A stretch of 7,589 nt of DNA from Enterobacteriaceae bacterium UBA3516 (lineage in GTDB: Bacteria > Pseudomonadota > Gammaproteobacteria > Enterobacterales > Enterobacteriaceae): contig DFPL01000269.1 of assembly GCA_002377245.1 (NCBI GenBank), positions 1,141-8,729 on the forward strand, read 5' to 3'. The position numbers and the translations under genes were made by a program. Below, piece after piece: positions 1 to 7,110 of the stretch (position 1 is its first letter; each line of letters opens with the position of its first letter). Under the pieces are notes generated by a model. The model saw nothing but the letters and a program-made list of their open reading frames with translations. It was not told where the DNA came from and made no database searches.

Positions 1-20
1 GACCCTCAGAGCCGCATATT

Positions 21-57
21 CCCCCTCACCCTAACCCTCTCCCCAAAGAGGAGAGGG
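21..57. repeat. Palindromic intergenic repeat of the CCCTCTCC/GGAGAGGG type
   Basis: An 8-bp perfect stem, CCCTCTCC at 35-42 and GGAGAGGG at 50-57, closes a 7-base loop. It is preceded by a C-rich stretch (CCCTCACCCTAA) at 23-34. From memory, this combination is a common dispersed intergenic repeat in enteric genomes; I could not search for other copies. It lies beyond the 3' end of the hydrolase gene. No T-run follows it on either strand, so it is not a convincing intrinsic terminator. Confidence 0.6.
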
Positions 58-92
58 AACCGTCGGTGCCTGCTATTTCATGGGGATCCCTC

Positions 93-138
93 AGCCTCCA
101 GGAAGAGGCTCGGCGCAGGGGGAAAGCTTACCCCTGCG
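93..138 (-). other. Two hairpins at the 3' end of the hydrolase gene
   Basis: Hairpin one pairs CGCAGGGG (114-121) with CCCCTGCG (131-138). Its 9-base loop contains the hydrolase stop codon TAA (128-130, minus strand). Hairpin two pairs AGCCTC (93-98) with GAGGCT (105-110). Neither is followed by a U-run on the minus strand, so this is not a standard intrinsic terminator. It may protect the mRNA 3' end or mark a Rho-dependent end. No other terminator for the operon is visible before the window edge. Confidence 0.5.
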
Positions 139-1087
139 TCGGCCTGAACTGCGCTATCCACGCCTGCCGATGTTCGCGTGCCCGCTGCGCCACTCGGGCA
201 ACCGGGTCTGAACTAAACCCGTGATAGGCCCCTGGCCAGACATTCATCTCAACCGCCACGCCCGCGCGAATTAACCCTTGTGCAAAGCGAAGGTTCTCAT
301 CAAGAAACAGGTCCAGCGTGCCGACGCCGAGCCAGGTGGGCGGCAGGTGAGTCAGGTCCGTTGCCCGTCCGGGAGCGGCATAAGGTGAAACATCCTCAGA
401 TCCCGGTTCACATCCCAGCAGGGACGCCCAGCCAAAACGGTTATATTCCCGTGTCCAGACAAACTCCCCGGTCACCGGGTTCGGGTTTTCTTCCGTTACC
501 GTGCGGTCGTCAAGCATCGGGAACATCAGGTTTTGAAAGGCGATGTGCGGGCCATTGCGGTCTCGGGCCAACAGCGCAAGCGAGGCCGCAAGTCCGGCCC
601 CGGCGCTGTCGCCCATCAGACCGATATGCTCAGGATCAATACCGAGCACATCGGCCTGTTCGGTCATCCACACCAGCGTGGTGTAACAATCCTCCAGCGA
701 TCCTGGAAAAGCCGTTTCGGGCGCCAGTCGGTAATCCACTGAGACAATCACGCAGTCGTGTTGCAGGGCGGTGGCGGCGGTGAGTGAAAGAGATTGTTCC
801 GGGCTACCGAACAGATGCCCGCCGCCGTGAATATGCAAAATGCCCATTCGGTTCTGCCCCGCGGCTTTAGGAGCAATCACGCAGACTCTGACGGCAGGGT
901 GTGCGGGTGAGGCGATAAGCTGTTCGTCTACCGTTAACCCGGCATCGCAAAAATGTTGCACGTTAGCCAGAGCTGCCTGCTGGCGCTGTTGGCGAAGGGC
1001 GATGAGAGCGTCTTGTGTCAGGGAGAGGGGGCGGCTATCCGCCAGTGCCGGGCGTAACTCAGGATCGACCAAATTCCAGGTGTTCAT
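128..1087 (-). CDS. Alpha/beta hydrolase, hormone-sensitive-lipase (HSL) type esterase
   Basis: This is a 319-residue cytoplasmic serine hydrolase with no signal peptide or membrane segment. It has the marks of the bacterial HSL (GDSAG) family: the oxyanion-hole motif HGGG at 87-90, YRLAPE at 119-124, and the nucleophile motif GDSAG at 159-163 (Ser161). The other triad members are Asp259 in GTLDLF and His289 in PGAYHGF. Family members usually cut short-chain acyl esters; the natural substrate cannot be read from the sequence. Two adjacent ATGs are possible. The one at 1087 lies 7 bases after a weak AAGG site, whereas the one at 1090 (one residue longer) lies only 4 bases after it, so 1087 is preferred. 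It is the last gene of the beta-glucoside operon, 63 bases after a glucosidase gene, with a strong hairpin between. A role in deacylating acylated glucosides is plausible but is only inferred from position. Confidence 0.9.
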   Translation of the reverse strand: MNTWNLVDPELRPALADSRPLSLTQDALIALRQQRQQAALANVQHFCDAGLTVDEQLIASPAHPAVRVCVIAPKAAGQNRMGILHIHGGGHLFGSPEQSLSLTAATALQHDCVIVSVDYRLAPETAFPGSLEDCYTTLVWMTEQADVLGIDPEHIGLMGDSAGAGLAASLALLARDRNGPHIAFQNLMFPMLDDRTVTEENPNPVTGEFVWTREYNRFGWASLLGCEPGSEDVSPYAAPGRATDLTHLPPTWLGVGTLDLFLDENLRFAQGLIRAGVAVEMNVWPGAYHGFSSDPVARVAQRAREHRQAWIAQFRPTQG

Positions 1088-1108
1088 CATGTAGCCTTGT
1101 CTGTCTTG

Positions 1109-1154
1109 GTAAGGTTTCTGGAGCGGGAAATCTCCCGCTCCGTCATTACCTTAC
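1109..1154 (-). other. Strong intercistronic hairpin between glucosidase and hydrolase genes
   Basis: A 9-bp perfect inner stem, GGAGCGGGA (1120-1128) with TCCCGCTCC (1133-1141), has a 4-base loop. A 7-bp outer stem, GTAAGGT (1109-1115) with ACCTTAC (1148-1154), extends it across internal loops. The outer stem includes the stop codon of the upstream glucosidase gene (TAA, 1151-1153, minus strand). No U-run follows, so full termination is unlikely. It probably stabilises the upstream message or lowers hydrolase expression. Confidence 0.65.
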
Positions 1155-2542
1155 AGCGTTTCGCCGTTGCTGGCGATAACCTGTTTATACCAGTCAAAGC
1201 TACGTTTTTTACTCCGTTTTAGCGTTCCTTTACCGTCATTGTCTTTATCGACGTAGATAAAGCCGTAGCGCTTTTTCATCTCGCCGGTCCCGGCGCTGAC
1301 GATATCAATCGGCCCCCACCAGGTGTAGCCCATGATGTTGCAGCCATCGGCGATGGCTTCGCCCATCTCACGGATATGCTGGCGGCCATAATCGATGCGC
1401 GCGGTATCGTTGATGACACCCTTTTCATCCGGCTCATCCACGCCGCCGTAGCCATTCTCAACTATGAACAGCGGCTTACGGTAGCGGTCCGCCAGCTCGT
1501 TACAGACGATGCGAAACCCTTTAGCGTCAATCGGCCAGCCCCAGGCGGTTTTTTCGAGATACGGGTTGTCCTGACCGACGGTGCCTCCGGTGTCGACGCG
1601 GAATTCACCGCCTGCCTGGTGCAGGACACTACGGTAGTAGCTAAAGCCGAGATAATCGGACGGATAATCGGCGATTAACGCCAGGTCGCCATCCTCCATC
1701 GCCAGTTCAATGTTCTGCTCGCGGAACAGGCGCGGCGTCCAGGCCGGATATTCGCCCAGCATCATTACATCCGAGTAGAACAGCGAGCGGCGGCGCAGTT
1801 GCATGGTGGAGAAGATATCTTCCGGGTTGCAGGTGGCCGGGTAGACGGTGCTCAGCGACAGCATGCAGCCAATTTGCGCGTTCGGGATAATCTCGTGGCA
1901 CAGCTTGTTGGCCAGCGCGTTGGCGACAAACTGATGATGGTTCGCCTGGTACAGCTCCTGCGGCGTGGAGCTGGGGTCAACGGCACCGGTGGCAAAGGGC
2001 ATGCGGTTCATGTTGTTCAGCTCGTTGAAAGTCATCCAGTATTTGACCTTCTCGCGATAGCGGGTAAACACCACTTCGCAATAGCGGGTGAAGAAGTCCA
2101 CCAGTTTGCGATTTTTCCAGCCGCCATACTCCTGATAGAGCGCCAGCGGCGTCTCGTAGTGAGAGAGGGTGATCACCGGCTCGATGCCGTATTTCAGCAG
2201 TTCATCAAACAGGTCATCATAAAACTTCAGCCCGGCCTCATTAGGCGTGGTTTCATCACCCCGCGGGAAGATACGCGTCCAGGCGATAGAGGTGCGGAAG
2301 CATTTGAAGCCCATTTCAGCGAACAGCGCCACGTCTTCTTTGTAATGGTGATAGAAGTCGATGGCTTCATGGCTGGCGTAGTATTTGCTCGGGTCGATGA
2401 CCGCATCATGTTTACCAGAGGCGATACCGCCGCGTACCACGTCAGAGATGGACGGCCCTTTGCCGTCCACGTTCCATGCACCTTCCGCCTGGTTGGCGGC
2501 AATCGCGCCGCCCCATAAAAAATCTTTCGGGAAAACAGACAT
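1151..2542 (-). CDS. 6-phospho-beta-glucosidase, glycoside hydrolase family 1 (second of the pair)
   Basis: A 463-residue cytoplasmic enzyme that cleaves 6-phospho-beta-glucosides, made by the upstream permease, to glucose-6-phosphate and an aglycone or sugar. It is full length for GH1. The N-terminal GH1 signature FLWGGAIAANQAEGAW is at 8-23. The acid/base Glu174 lies in TFNE (171-174) and the nucleophile Glu362 in ENG (362-364). The phosphate-binding signature of phospho-glycosidases follows WWGPIDIVSAG, with Ser416, Lys424 and Tyr426 (KRYGFIYVD). An upstream in-frame GTG at 2548 overlaps the ribosome site; the ATG at 2542, 5 bases after GGAG (2548-2551), is the supported start. That GGAG directly follows the upstream stop codon TAA, with only 9 bases between genes, so translation is probably coupled. 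It is clearly related to its neighbour but lacks about 25 residues present after position 38 there. A finer name (BglA, BglB or AscB type) is not secure. Confidence 0.95.
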   Translation of the reverse strand: MSVFPKDFLWGGAIAANQAEGAWNVDGKGPSISDVVRGGIASGKHDAVIDPSKYYASHEAIDFYHHYKEDVALFAEMGFKCFRTSIAWTRIFPRGDETTPNEAGLKFYDDLFDELLKYGIEPVITLSHYETPLALYQEYGGWKNRKLVDFFTRYCEVVFTRYREKVKYWMTFNELNNMNRMPFATGAVDPSSTPQELYQANHHQFVANALANKLCHEIIPNAQIGCMLSLSTVYPATCNPEDIFSTMQLRRRSLFYSDVMMLGEYPAWTPRLFREQNIELAMEDGDLALIADYPSDYLGFSYYRSVLHQAGGEFRVDTGGTVGQDNPYLEKTAWGWPIDAKGFRIVCNELADRYRKPLFIVENGYGGVDEPDEKGVINDTARIDYGRQHIREMGEAIADGCNIMGYTWWGPIDIVSAGTGEMKKRYGFIYVDKDNDGKGTLKRSKKRSFDWYKQVIASNGETL

Positions 2543-2551
2543 ATCCACTCC

Positions 2552-4024
2552 TTAATCCGTTAAATCTTCGCCATTGGAGGCGATCACTTTTTTGTACCAG
2601 TGGTAGCTCTTTTTCAGCGAGCGCTTTTGGGTACCGTTGCCCATGTCGTCCTGGTCAACATAGATAAACCCATAGCGTTTGGAGATTTGCGCGGTGCCCG
2701 CGCTCACCACGTCAATCGGCCCCCACCAGGTGTAACCAAACAGATCCACACCGTCGGCCAGCGCCTCCTGCATCTGCTCAATGTGCAGGCGCAGATACTC
2801 AATGCGGTAATCGTCGTCGATTGAGCCATCCGGGTTCACCGTATCCACGGCGCCCAGGCCGTTTTCGGCAATAAACAGGGGCTTCTGGTAGCGGTCATAC
2901 AGCTGGTTTAGCGCCAGACGCAGCCCTTTCGGGTCAATCTGCCAGCCCCACTGGCTGGTGGGCAGATGCGGGTTACGAATGCCGCCGGTGATCAGGTTGC
3001 CTTCGGCCCCTTCCAGCTTCTCCGGATGCGCACTCACGGTGCTGGACATGTAATAACTGAACGACACGAAGTCCACCGGGTGTTGACGCAGGATCTCATC
3101 GTCGCCGACCACTTTTTGCAGCGTGACGCCTTTCTCGGCCAACATGCGATCGGTGTACGCCGGGTAGTAGCCATGGGCCTGCACATCGCTGAAGAACAGC
3201 GACACGCGCTGCATCTCTTCACAGGCCTGCAAATCGTCGGGGTGACAGGTGTGCGGGTAGAGCATCTGGTAGCTGATCATGCAGCCCACTTGTGAGCCGG
3301 GGATGATCTGATGGCAGGCTTTGGTCGCCAGGGCACTGGCCACAAACTGGTGGTGCGCACCCTGGTATTTATCCTGCTCCAGGTGTGGGTTGTCCTCTTC
3401 AATGACGCCGACGCTGACATAGGGATGGTGCTTCACGCAGTTAATCTCGTTGAAGGTCATCCAGTACTTCACTTTTTTGCGGTAGCGGGTAAAGCAGGTG
3501 GTGGCAAAACGCACGTAAAAATCCACCACTTTGCGGTTCGGCCAGCCATCGTAATCGGTCACCAGCGCCAGCGGCATTTCATAGTGAGATAGCGACACTA
3601 TCGGCTCGATGCCGTGGGAAAGCAGGGCGTCAAACACCTCATCGTAGAACTTGAGACCGGCTTCGTTAGGCTCACTTTCGTCACCGCGCGGAAAGATGCG
3701 CGTCCAGGCGATCGACATGCGGAAGCACTTAAAGCCCATGCCGGCAAAGAGGGCGATATCCTCTTTGAAGTGGTGGTAAAAGTCGTTGCCTTTGCGTTTC
3801 GGGTAGTATTTCGTACTGTTCGGATCCTGCGCTTCACGCACCTGCGCGTGGGTCATTCCCAGCCATTGGTCAAGCCAGCGCTCTTTGGGGGTGTTGATGT
3901 CAAAGGTGTAGACATCAGAGACGGACAGCCCTTTGCCATCGACGTTCCACGCCCCTTCAAGCTGATTGGCCGCCGTCGCGCCACCCCACAAAAAACCTTC
4001 CGGAAATGATTTAGAAAAAGTCAT
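2552..4024 (-). CDS. 6-phospho-beta-glucosidase, glycoside hydrolase family 1 (first of the pair)
   Basis: A 490-residue cytoplasmic GH1 enzyme acting on phosphorylated beta-glucosides delivered by the adjoining permease. The GH1 N-terminal signature is FLWGGATAANQLEGAW (11-26). The acid/base is Glu193 in TFNE (190-193), the nucleophile Glu387 in ENG (387-389), and the phosphate site Ser441, Lys449 and Tyr451 in SAGTAQISKRYGFIYVD. Compared with the next gene it has an extra segment at about residues 39-72 (rich in W, Q and charged residues), in a region that varies among GH1 enzymes. The ATG at 4039 overlaps the permease stop (ATGA) and has no ribosome site ahead of it. The ATG at 4024 lies 7 bases after GGAG (4032-4035), which directly abuts the permease TGA, so 4024 is chosen. 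Length fits the larger enteric BglA-like enzymes. Two intact phospho-glucosidases in one operon suggest different preferences for aglycone or linkage. Confidence 0.95.
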   Translation of the reverse strand: MTFSKSFPEGFLWGGATAANQLEGAWNVDGKGLSVSDVYTFDINTPKERWLDQWLGMTHAQVREAQDPNSTKYYPKRKGNDFYHHFKEDIALFAGMGFKCFRMSIAWTRIFPRGDESEPNEAGLKFYDEVFDALLSHGIEPIVSLSHYEMPLALVTDYDGWPNRKVVDFYVRFATTCFTRYRKKVKYWMTFNEINCVKHHPYVSVGVIEEDNPHLEQDKYQGAHHQFVASALATKACHQIIPGSQVGCMISYQMLYPHTCHPDDLQACEEMQRVSLFFSDVQAHGYYPAYTDRMLAEKGVTLQKVVGDDEILRQHPVDFVSFSYYMSSTVSAHPEKLEGAEGNLITGGIRNPHLPTSQWGWQIDPKGLRLALNQLYDRYQKPLFIAENGLGAVDTVNPDGSIDDDYRIEYLRLHIEQMQEALADGVDLFGYTWWGPIDVVSAGTAQISKRYGFIYVDQDDMGNGTQKRSLKKSYHWYKKVIASNGEDLTD

Positions 4025-4035
4025 GCGCTTACTCC

Positions 4036-5877
4036 TCATGCCGCTGATGCGGTCAGTGTCAGAAATTCGTCGCGGCTGGCCACGTCACCCTTCGCTTTAA
4101 CCGGGCTGATATCGCCGTAGCGTTCGCTGTTGGTCACTACCAGGATGACACTCGGGTCAATGCCTTCAGCCTGTAATGCCGCAAGATCAAAGGTGACCAG
4201 CAGGTCGCCCACTTCAATAAACTGCCCGGCGTCGATATGGCTGGTGAAATGTTTGCCGCCGAGTTTCACGGTATCGATGCCGATATGAATCAGGATTTCT
4301 GCCCCGGTATCGCTTTGCAGCGCCAGCGCGTGGTGGGTTTCGAACACCGACTCCACTTTGCCGTTAATTGGTGAACGGAGCTCACCGGTGGTGGGGTAAA
4401 TCGCCAGCCCTTTGCCAAAAATCTCGTCGGCAAAGACCGGATCGCTGAGGGTGTTGAGGGCTTTTAACTCGCCGCTTACCGGGGCAAACAGCTTCTCTTC
4501 TGATTGGGCAAGGGGCATCGGGCTGACCCCTGCGACCACCGGCTGGGCGGCTTCTTCAAAACCGATGATGACGGTGATGATGGCGGCACCGACAAACGAG
4601 ATGGCAATACTGACCAGCGCCCATAAGAAGGTGGGGCCGACCAGGCCCGGAATCCCCGGCAGACCGCTTAAGGCGAAGGCGTAAGTTTTCACCCCCATCG
4701 CCATGGCGAATGCGCCGCCGCAGGCCCCGCCAATCAACGCCGCAGCAAACGGGCGTTTATAGCGGATGTTGACCCCATACATCGCCGGCTCGGTGATCCC
4801 CATCGCGGCGCTGAAGCTGGTGGTCAGGGCCAGCGATTTGAGTTTTTTATCGCGAGCGCGCAGGAAGACGCCGAAGGCGGCACCGGCCTGCCCGAGGTTG
4901 GCGATGTAGAAGAGGATCTTAATCGGATCGAAGCCCATCGTACTGATGTTGTTGATCATGATCGGCACAATCACGTAGTGCATGCCGGTAATGATAATCA
5001 GCGACAGTGTGCCGCCCACGACCACGCCTGCCACAATCCCCATGTTCTCTACCATCCAGATAATGCCGCCTGAGAGCGCATTACCGGCATAAATCCCCAC
5101 CGGACCGATGGCGATAAGAGTGATGGGCGTGACGATGAGCAGGCACAACAGCGGTACAAACATGGTTTTCAGCGGACCGGGCATAAAGCGGTCAACGAGG
5201 CGCTCCACATGGCTCAGCAGCCACACCGCCAGCAGAATGGGGATCACCGTCGAGGCGTAGTTCACGGTCGGAACCGGTAAGCCGATAAAATTGACCGGTC
5301 CTCCGGCTTTGAACAGCGCCTGGACCGCCGGATGAAAGAGCGTGGCGGTCAGCGCCACCGCCACGTAGGGGTTGGCGCCGAATTTCTTCGCCGCGCTGAA
5401 GGCCAGGGCGAAGGGCAGGAAGTAAAAGACGCCATCACTCACCGCCAGCAAAATTTGATAGGTTTGGTTGCTGGTATCTGCCCACTTCATCGCGACCATC
5501 AACGCAAGCAGCCCTTTCAGTATACCGGCCCCGGCAATGGCGGGAATAATGGGTGAAAAAATGCTCGACAGACCTTCCAGAATCATCGAGACGGGGTTAC
5601 GCCGTTTGGTCGGGCGCGCGGCGTTATCCAGCGTCGGTAACTGGGCGAGAAGGGCATTGCATAAGGGGTCGACGTCGTTGCCAATAATGAGCTGGAACTG
5701 GTCGCCGGAGATATTGACCCCCATGACGCCATCAAGCGCTTCGAGGGCAGCACGGTCAGCCTTGTCGTTGTCTTTAAGCAGAAAACGCAGGCGGGTAATG
5801 CAGTGAAACAGCGAGAGTACGTTTTCTTTGCCGCCAATCCTGTCGATGATTTGGCGAGCCGTGTCCTGATAGTTCAT
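4036..5877 (-). CDS. bglF: PTS beta-glucoside permease, EIIBCA (BglF type)
   Basis: A 613-residue inner-membrane transporter that imports a beta-glucoside and phosphorylates it, using phosphate from PEP by way of HPr. Domain order is B-C-A. EIIB is at about 1-85 with phospho-cysteine Cys26 in LFHCITRLRF. EIIC is at about 100-445, with many hydrophobic spans, GMHYVIVPIMINN at 298-310 and the sugar-site motif GITEP at 360-364. EIIA is at about 460-613 with the phospho-histidine His531 in HIGIDTVKL and the conserved His516 in HHALAL. All phosphorylation residues are present, so it should be active. E. coli BglF (625 residues, Cys24 and His547) has the same plan. By analogy it also controls phosphorylation of the antiterminator encoded just upstream. 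The start is well supported: GGAGG at 5885-5889, 7 bases before ATG. The exact sugar (salicin, arbutin, cellobiose or another) cannot be told from sequence. The symbol reflects family, not proven orthology. Confidence 0.95.
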   Translation of the reverse strand: MNYQDTARQIIDRIGGKENVLSLFHCITRLRFLLKDNDKADRAALEALDGVMGVNISGDQFQLIIGNDVDPLCNALLAQLPTLDNAARPTKRRNPVSMILEGLSSIFSPIIPAIAGAGILKGLLALMVAMKWADTSNQTYQILLAVSDGVFYFLPFALAFSAAKKFGANPYVAVALTATLFHPAVQALFKAGGPVNFIGLPVPTVNYASTVIPILLAVWLLSHVERLVDRFMPGPLKTMFVPLLCLLIVTPITLIAIGPVGIYAGNALSGGIIWMVENMGIVAGVVVGGTLSLIIITGMHYVIVPIMINNISTMGFDPIKILFYIANLGQAGAAFGVFLRARDKKLKSLALTTSFSAAMGITEPAMYGVNIRYKRPFAAALIGGACGGAFAMAMGVKTYAFALSGLPGIPGLVGPTFLWALVSIAISFVGAAIITVIIGFEEAAQPVVAGVSPMPLAQSEEKLFAPVSGELKALNTLSDPVFADEIFGKGLAIYPTTGELRSPINGKVESVFETHHALALQSDTGAEILIHIGIDTVKLGGKHFTSHIDAGQFIEVGDLLVTFDLAALQAEGIDPSVILVVTNSERYGDISPVKAKGDVASRDEFLTLTASAA

Positions 5878-5884
5878 AAAAATT

Positions 5885-5914
5885 CCTCCAGACTGAAGTC
5901 AAAAGCCGACTTCA
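5885..5914 (-). promoter_or_regulatory. Hairpin next to the bglF ribosome-binding site
   Basis: A 7-bp perfect stem, TGAAGTC (5894-5900) with GACTTCA (5908-5914), has a 7-base loop and ends only 4 bases before the GGAGG site (5885-5889). No U-run follows, so it is unlikely to be a terminator. It may affect ribosome access or mRNA stability at the permease start. A second small stem, CCGAT/ATCGG, lies about 15 bases further upstream (about 5925-5938). Confidence 0.45.
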
Positions 5915-5955
5915 TCCACAATGACCGATCTGCATCGGGACCTTGTTTCCTCTGG

Positions 5956-6003
5956 GGTTTGCCTGATCTACCCGTCTATTTAGGGTATGAACAGTAACAA
6001 GCC
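5956..6003 (-). promoter_or_regulatory. Divergent second antiterminator target (RAT-like) before bglF
   Basis: On the minus strand the left arm GGCTTGTTACTG starts at 6003 and the right arm CAGGCAAACC ends at 5956. These match the two arms of the BglG/LicT RNA target (left arm GGATTGTTACTG, right arm CAGGCAAAACC), and CTG/CAG can pair as in that hairpin. The usual apical loop of a few bases is replaced by about 26 bases that can form their own stem (TACCC with GGGTA). The right arm has AAA in place of AAAA. E. coli bgl also has a second RAT between bglG and bglF, so the position is right. No clear terminator with a U-run follows. The site could be functional with an enlarged head, or a decayed copy. 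Confidence 0.5.
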
Positions 6004-6014
6004 TGGATGGAATT

Positions 6015-6141
6015 TATACGCTTCATCCTTCGGGCTACAGATGCGTTGGCTTTCCTCGTTCACCCCAGTCACTTACCAATGTAAGCTCCTGGAGATTTAC
6101 TGCGTCGCCGCCTTCCTATAGCCCGAATTATTTTGCGTATA
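6015..6141. repeat. ERIC element (enterobacterial repetitive intergenic consensus), complete
   Basis: The element is exactly 127 bp, the classic ERIC length, bounded by the inverted ends TATACGC (6015-6021) and GCGTATA (6135-6141), with TA at both ends as expected for insertion at TA. The conserved core is present: ATGTAAGCTCCTGG on the plus strand near 6080, and GTAAGTGACTGGGGTGA on the minus strand just beside it. ERICs are non-coding and form long RNA hairpins when transcribed. This one begins 10 bases after the antiterminator stop codon and ends about 11 bases before the second RAT-like site, so it lies inside the operon transcript. Confidence 0.93.
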
Positions 6142-6151
6142 ACTTAACATT

Positions 6152-7006
6152 TTAAACTTTCCCTGCGTCGGGCACCGTCCGCTGCACAATATTTTCAATG
6201 TGCACCGTCAGGTAGAGCTTTTCCGAGTTGCTCATGGTGTGGTGATAATTCTTGCTGACAAACTCATTCATTGCTTCAACGCATTTCAGCGTGGCCTGAT
6301 AGCGCCGCTGCACAAGCGCAAAGAACTCTTCGTCATCATTATTTATCACCACTCCATCAATCACCCGTTGGGCAAAAAACTTCAGATGCGTAATAAACCG
6401 CTGGTAATTCAGGCTGTGCTCATCAAGCGGAATATTAAAAAAGTATTTAACGATGTTCTGTAACTGATAAATAAGCCGCGTAATCTGCGCGGTTTTTCCC
6501 ATGGTATCATTGAGACCCGCATTCACAATATGCAAGGCGATGCTGCAGGCTTCACTGTCAGGTAACAGCGTGCCGGTGCGAGCGACAATCATCCCCAGCG
6601 CCTGGCGGCCAATGGCGTATTCAGCAGTGTAAAAATGGCGAACTTCCCACTCCAGTGGATTGGGTAAAATTTCATTGTTTTGTTGGCGTTGCAGAGCAAA
6701 ATGCAGGTGATCGGCTAGGGTGACATATAGCCCCTCGCTGAGTTTGTGTTTGAGTACACTGCGGGCGTGGCTAATGATATCGGCAGTAATTTGCAAAATA
6801 TCCACCGGCACTTCGCTGACCAGGTCTTTAAAACGTGCAGAAATCTGTGAATCTTCCAGACGGAATATTTTATCAATGGCGTCACGATCGATGCTGGCAC
6901 CGTTGTGGGTATTAAACCCCAGGCCGCGCCCGGTTAATATCACCTCCAGGCCATCTTCATCCACTGCGCTGACAACATTATTATTTAATATTTGTTTGAC
7001 CAGCAT
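6152..7006 (-). CDS. bglG: Transcriptional antiterminator of the BglG/LicT family
   Basis: A 284-residue RNA-binding regulator that stabilises the RAT hairpin in the operon leader and so prevents terminator formation. The N-terminal RNA-binding (CAT) domain is at about 1-56, with LNNNVV at 7-12 and GRGLGF at 26-31. Two PTS regulation domains follow, with the conserved histidines His100 and His159 in PRD1 and His207 and His269 in PRD2. These sit one residue from the phosphorylated His101 and His208 of E. coli BglG as I recall them. By analogy, the neighbouring permease inactivates it by phosphorylation when substrate is absent, and HPr activates it. The reading frame stays open upstream to 7132, but that stretch is the RAT and terminator leader. 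The proper start is ATG at 7006, 7 bases after AGGAG, which gives the family's usual N-terminus. It is first in the operon and, with the leader, forms an autoregulated switch. Symbol by family. Confidence 0.95.
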   Translation of the reverse strand: MLVKQILNNNVVSAVDEDGLEVILTGRGLGFNTHNGASIDRDAIDKIFRLEDSQISARFKDLVSEVPVDILQITADIISHARSVLKHKLSEGLYVTLADHLHFALQRQQNNEILPNPLEWEVRHFYTAEYAIGRQALGMIVARTGTLLPDSEACSIALHIVNAGLNDTMGKTAQITRLIYQLQNIVKYFFNIPLDEHSLNYQRFITHLKFFAQRVIDGVVINNDDEEFFALVQRRYQATLKCVEAMNEFVSKNYHHTMSNSEKLYLTVHIENIVQRTVPDAGKV

Positions 7007-7018
7007 CGCCAACTCCTG

Positions 7019-7093
7019 AAAACAAAAACGGGCAAGACGTAAATACAGATATGGGCGGATTTTGCCCCTCAGTCTGCATTTAGGTTTTGCCCG
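7019..7093 (-). terminator. Leader intrinsic terminator controlled by antitermination
   Basis: On the minus strand CGGGCAA (7087-7093) pairs with TTGCCCG (7029-7035). A second stem of 10 pairs with one G-U (7073-7082 with 7040-7049) and an inner GGGC/GCCC stem (7064-7067 with 7053-7056) extend it into a long hairpin. It is followed at once by TTTTTGTTTT (7019-7028). Its 5' arm is the 3' half of the RAT, so the two structures exclude each other, as expected for BglG/LicT control. It ends 12 bases before the bglG start codon. Confidence 0.92.
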
Positions 7094-7110
7094 ATAGTCG
7101 GTAACAAGCG
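7083..7110 (-). promoter_or_regulatory. RAT site: RNA target of the antiterminator
   Basis: On the minus strand the left arm CGCTTGTTAC (7101-7110) and right arm GGGCAAAACC (7083-7092) match the bgl RAT hairpin. The apical stem is CCGA (7098-7101) with TCGG (7091-7094) around a 3-base loop CTA. The E. coli bgl site has a 4-base loop and starts GGATTG rather than CGCTTG. The right arm overlaps the terminator 5' arm, which is the hallmark of this switch. Confidence 0.88.

Noticed and set aside
1799..2518. Plus-strand open frame of 239 codons
   Set aside because: It lies wholly antisense to the GH1 gene at 1151-2542, whose catalytic motifs are intact; it shows no recognisable domain and is a codon-bias shadow.
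2543..2548. GTG start for the second glucosidase
   Set aside because: The GTG overlaps the GGAG ribosome site; the ATG at 2542 has correct spacing and gives the usual GH1 N-terminus.
4025..4039. ATG at 4039 overlapping the permease stop (ATGA) as start of the first glucosidase
   Set aside because: No ribosome site precedes it at suitable spacing, whereas GGAG lies between it and the ATG at 4024, 7 bases from the latter.
5925..5938. CCGAT/ATCGG hairpin as the second bgl terminator
   Set aside because: The stem is only 5 bp and no U-run follows on the operon strand.
6015..6141. ERIC inverted ends as an insertion sequence
   Set aside because: It is only 127 bp, has no transposase, and matches the ERIC core; it is a non-autonomous repeat rather than an IS.
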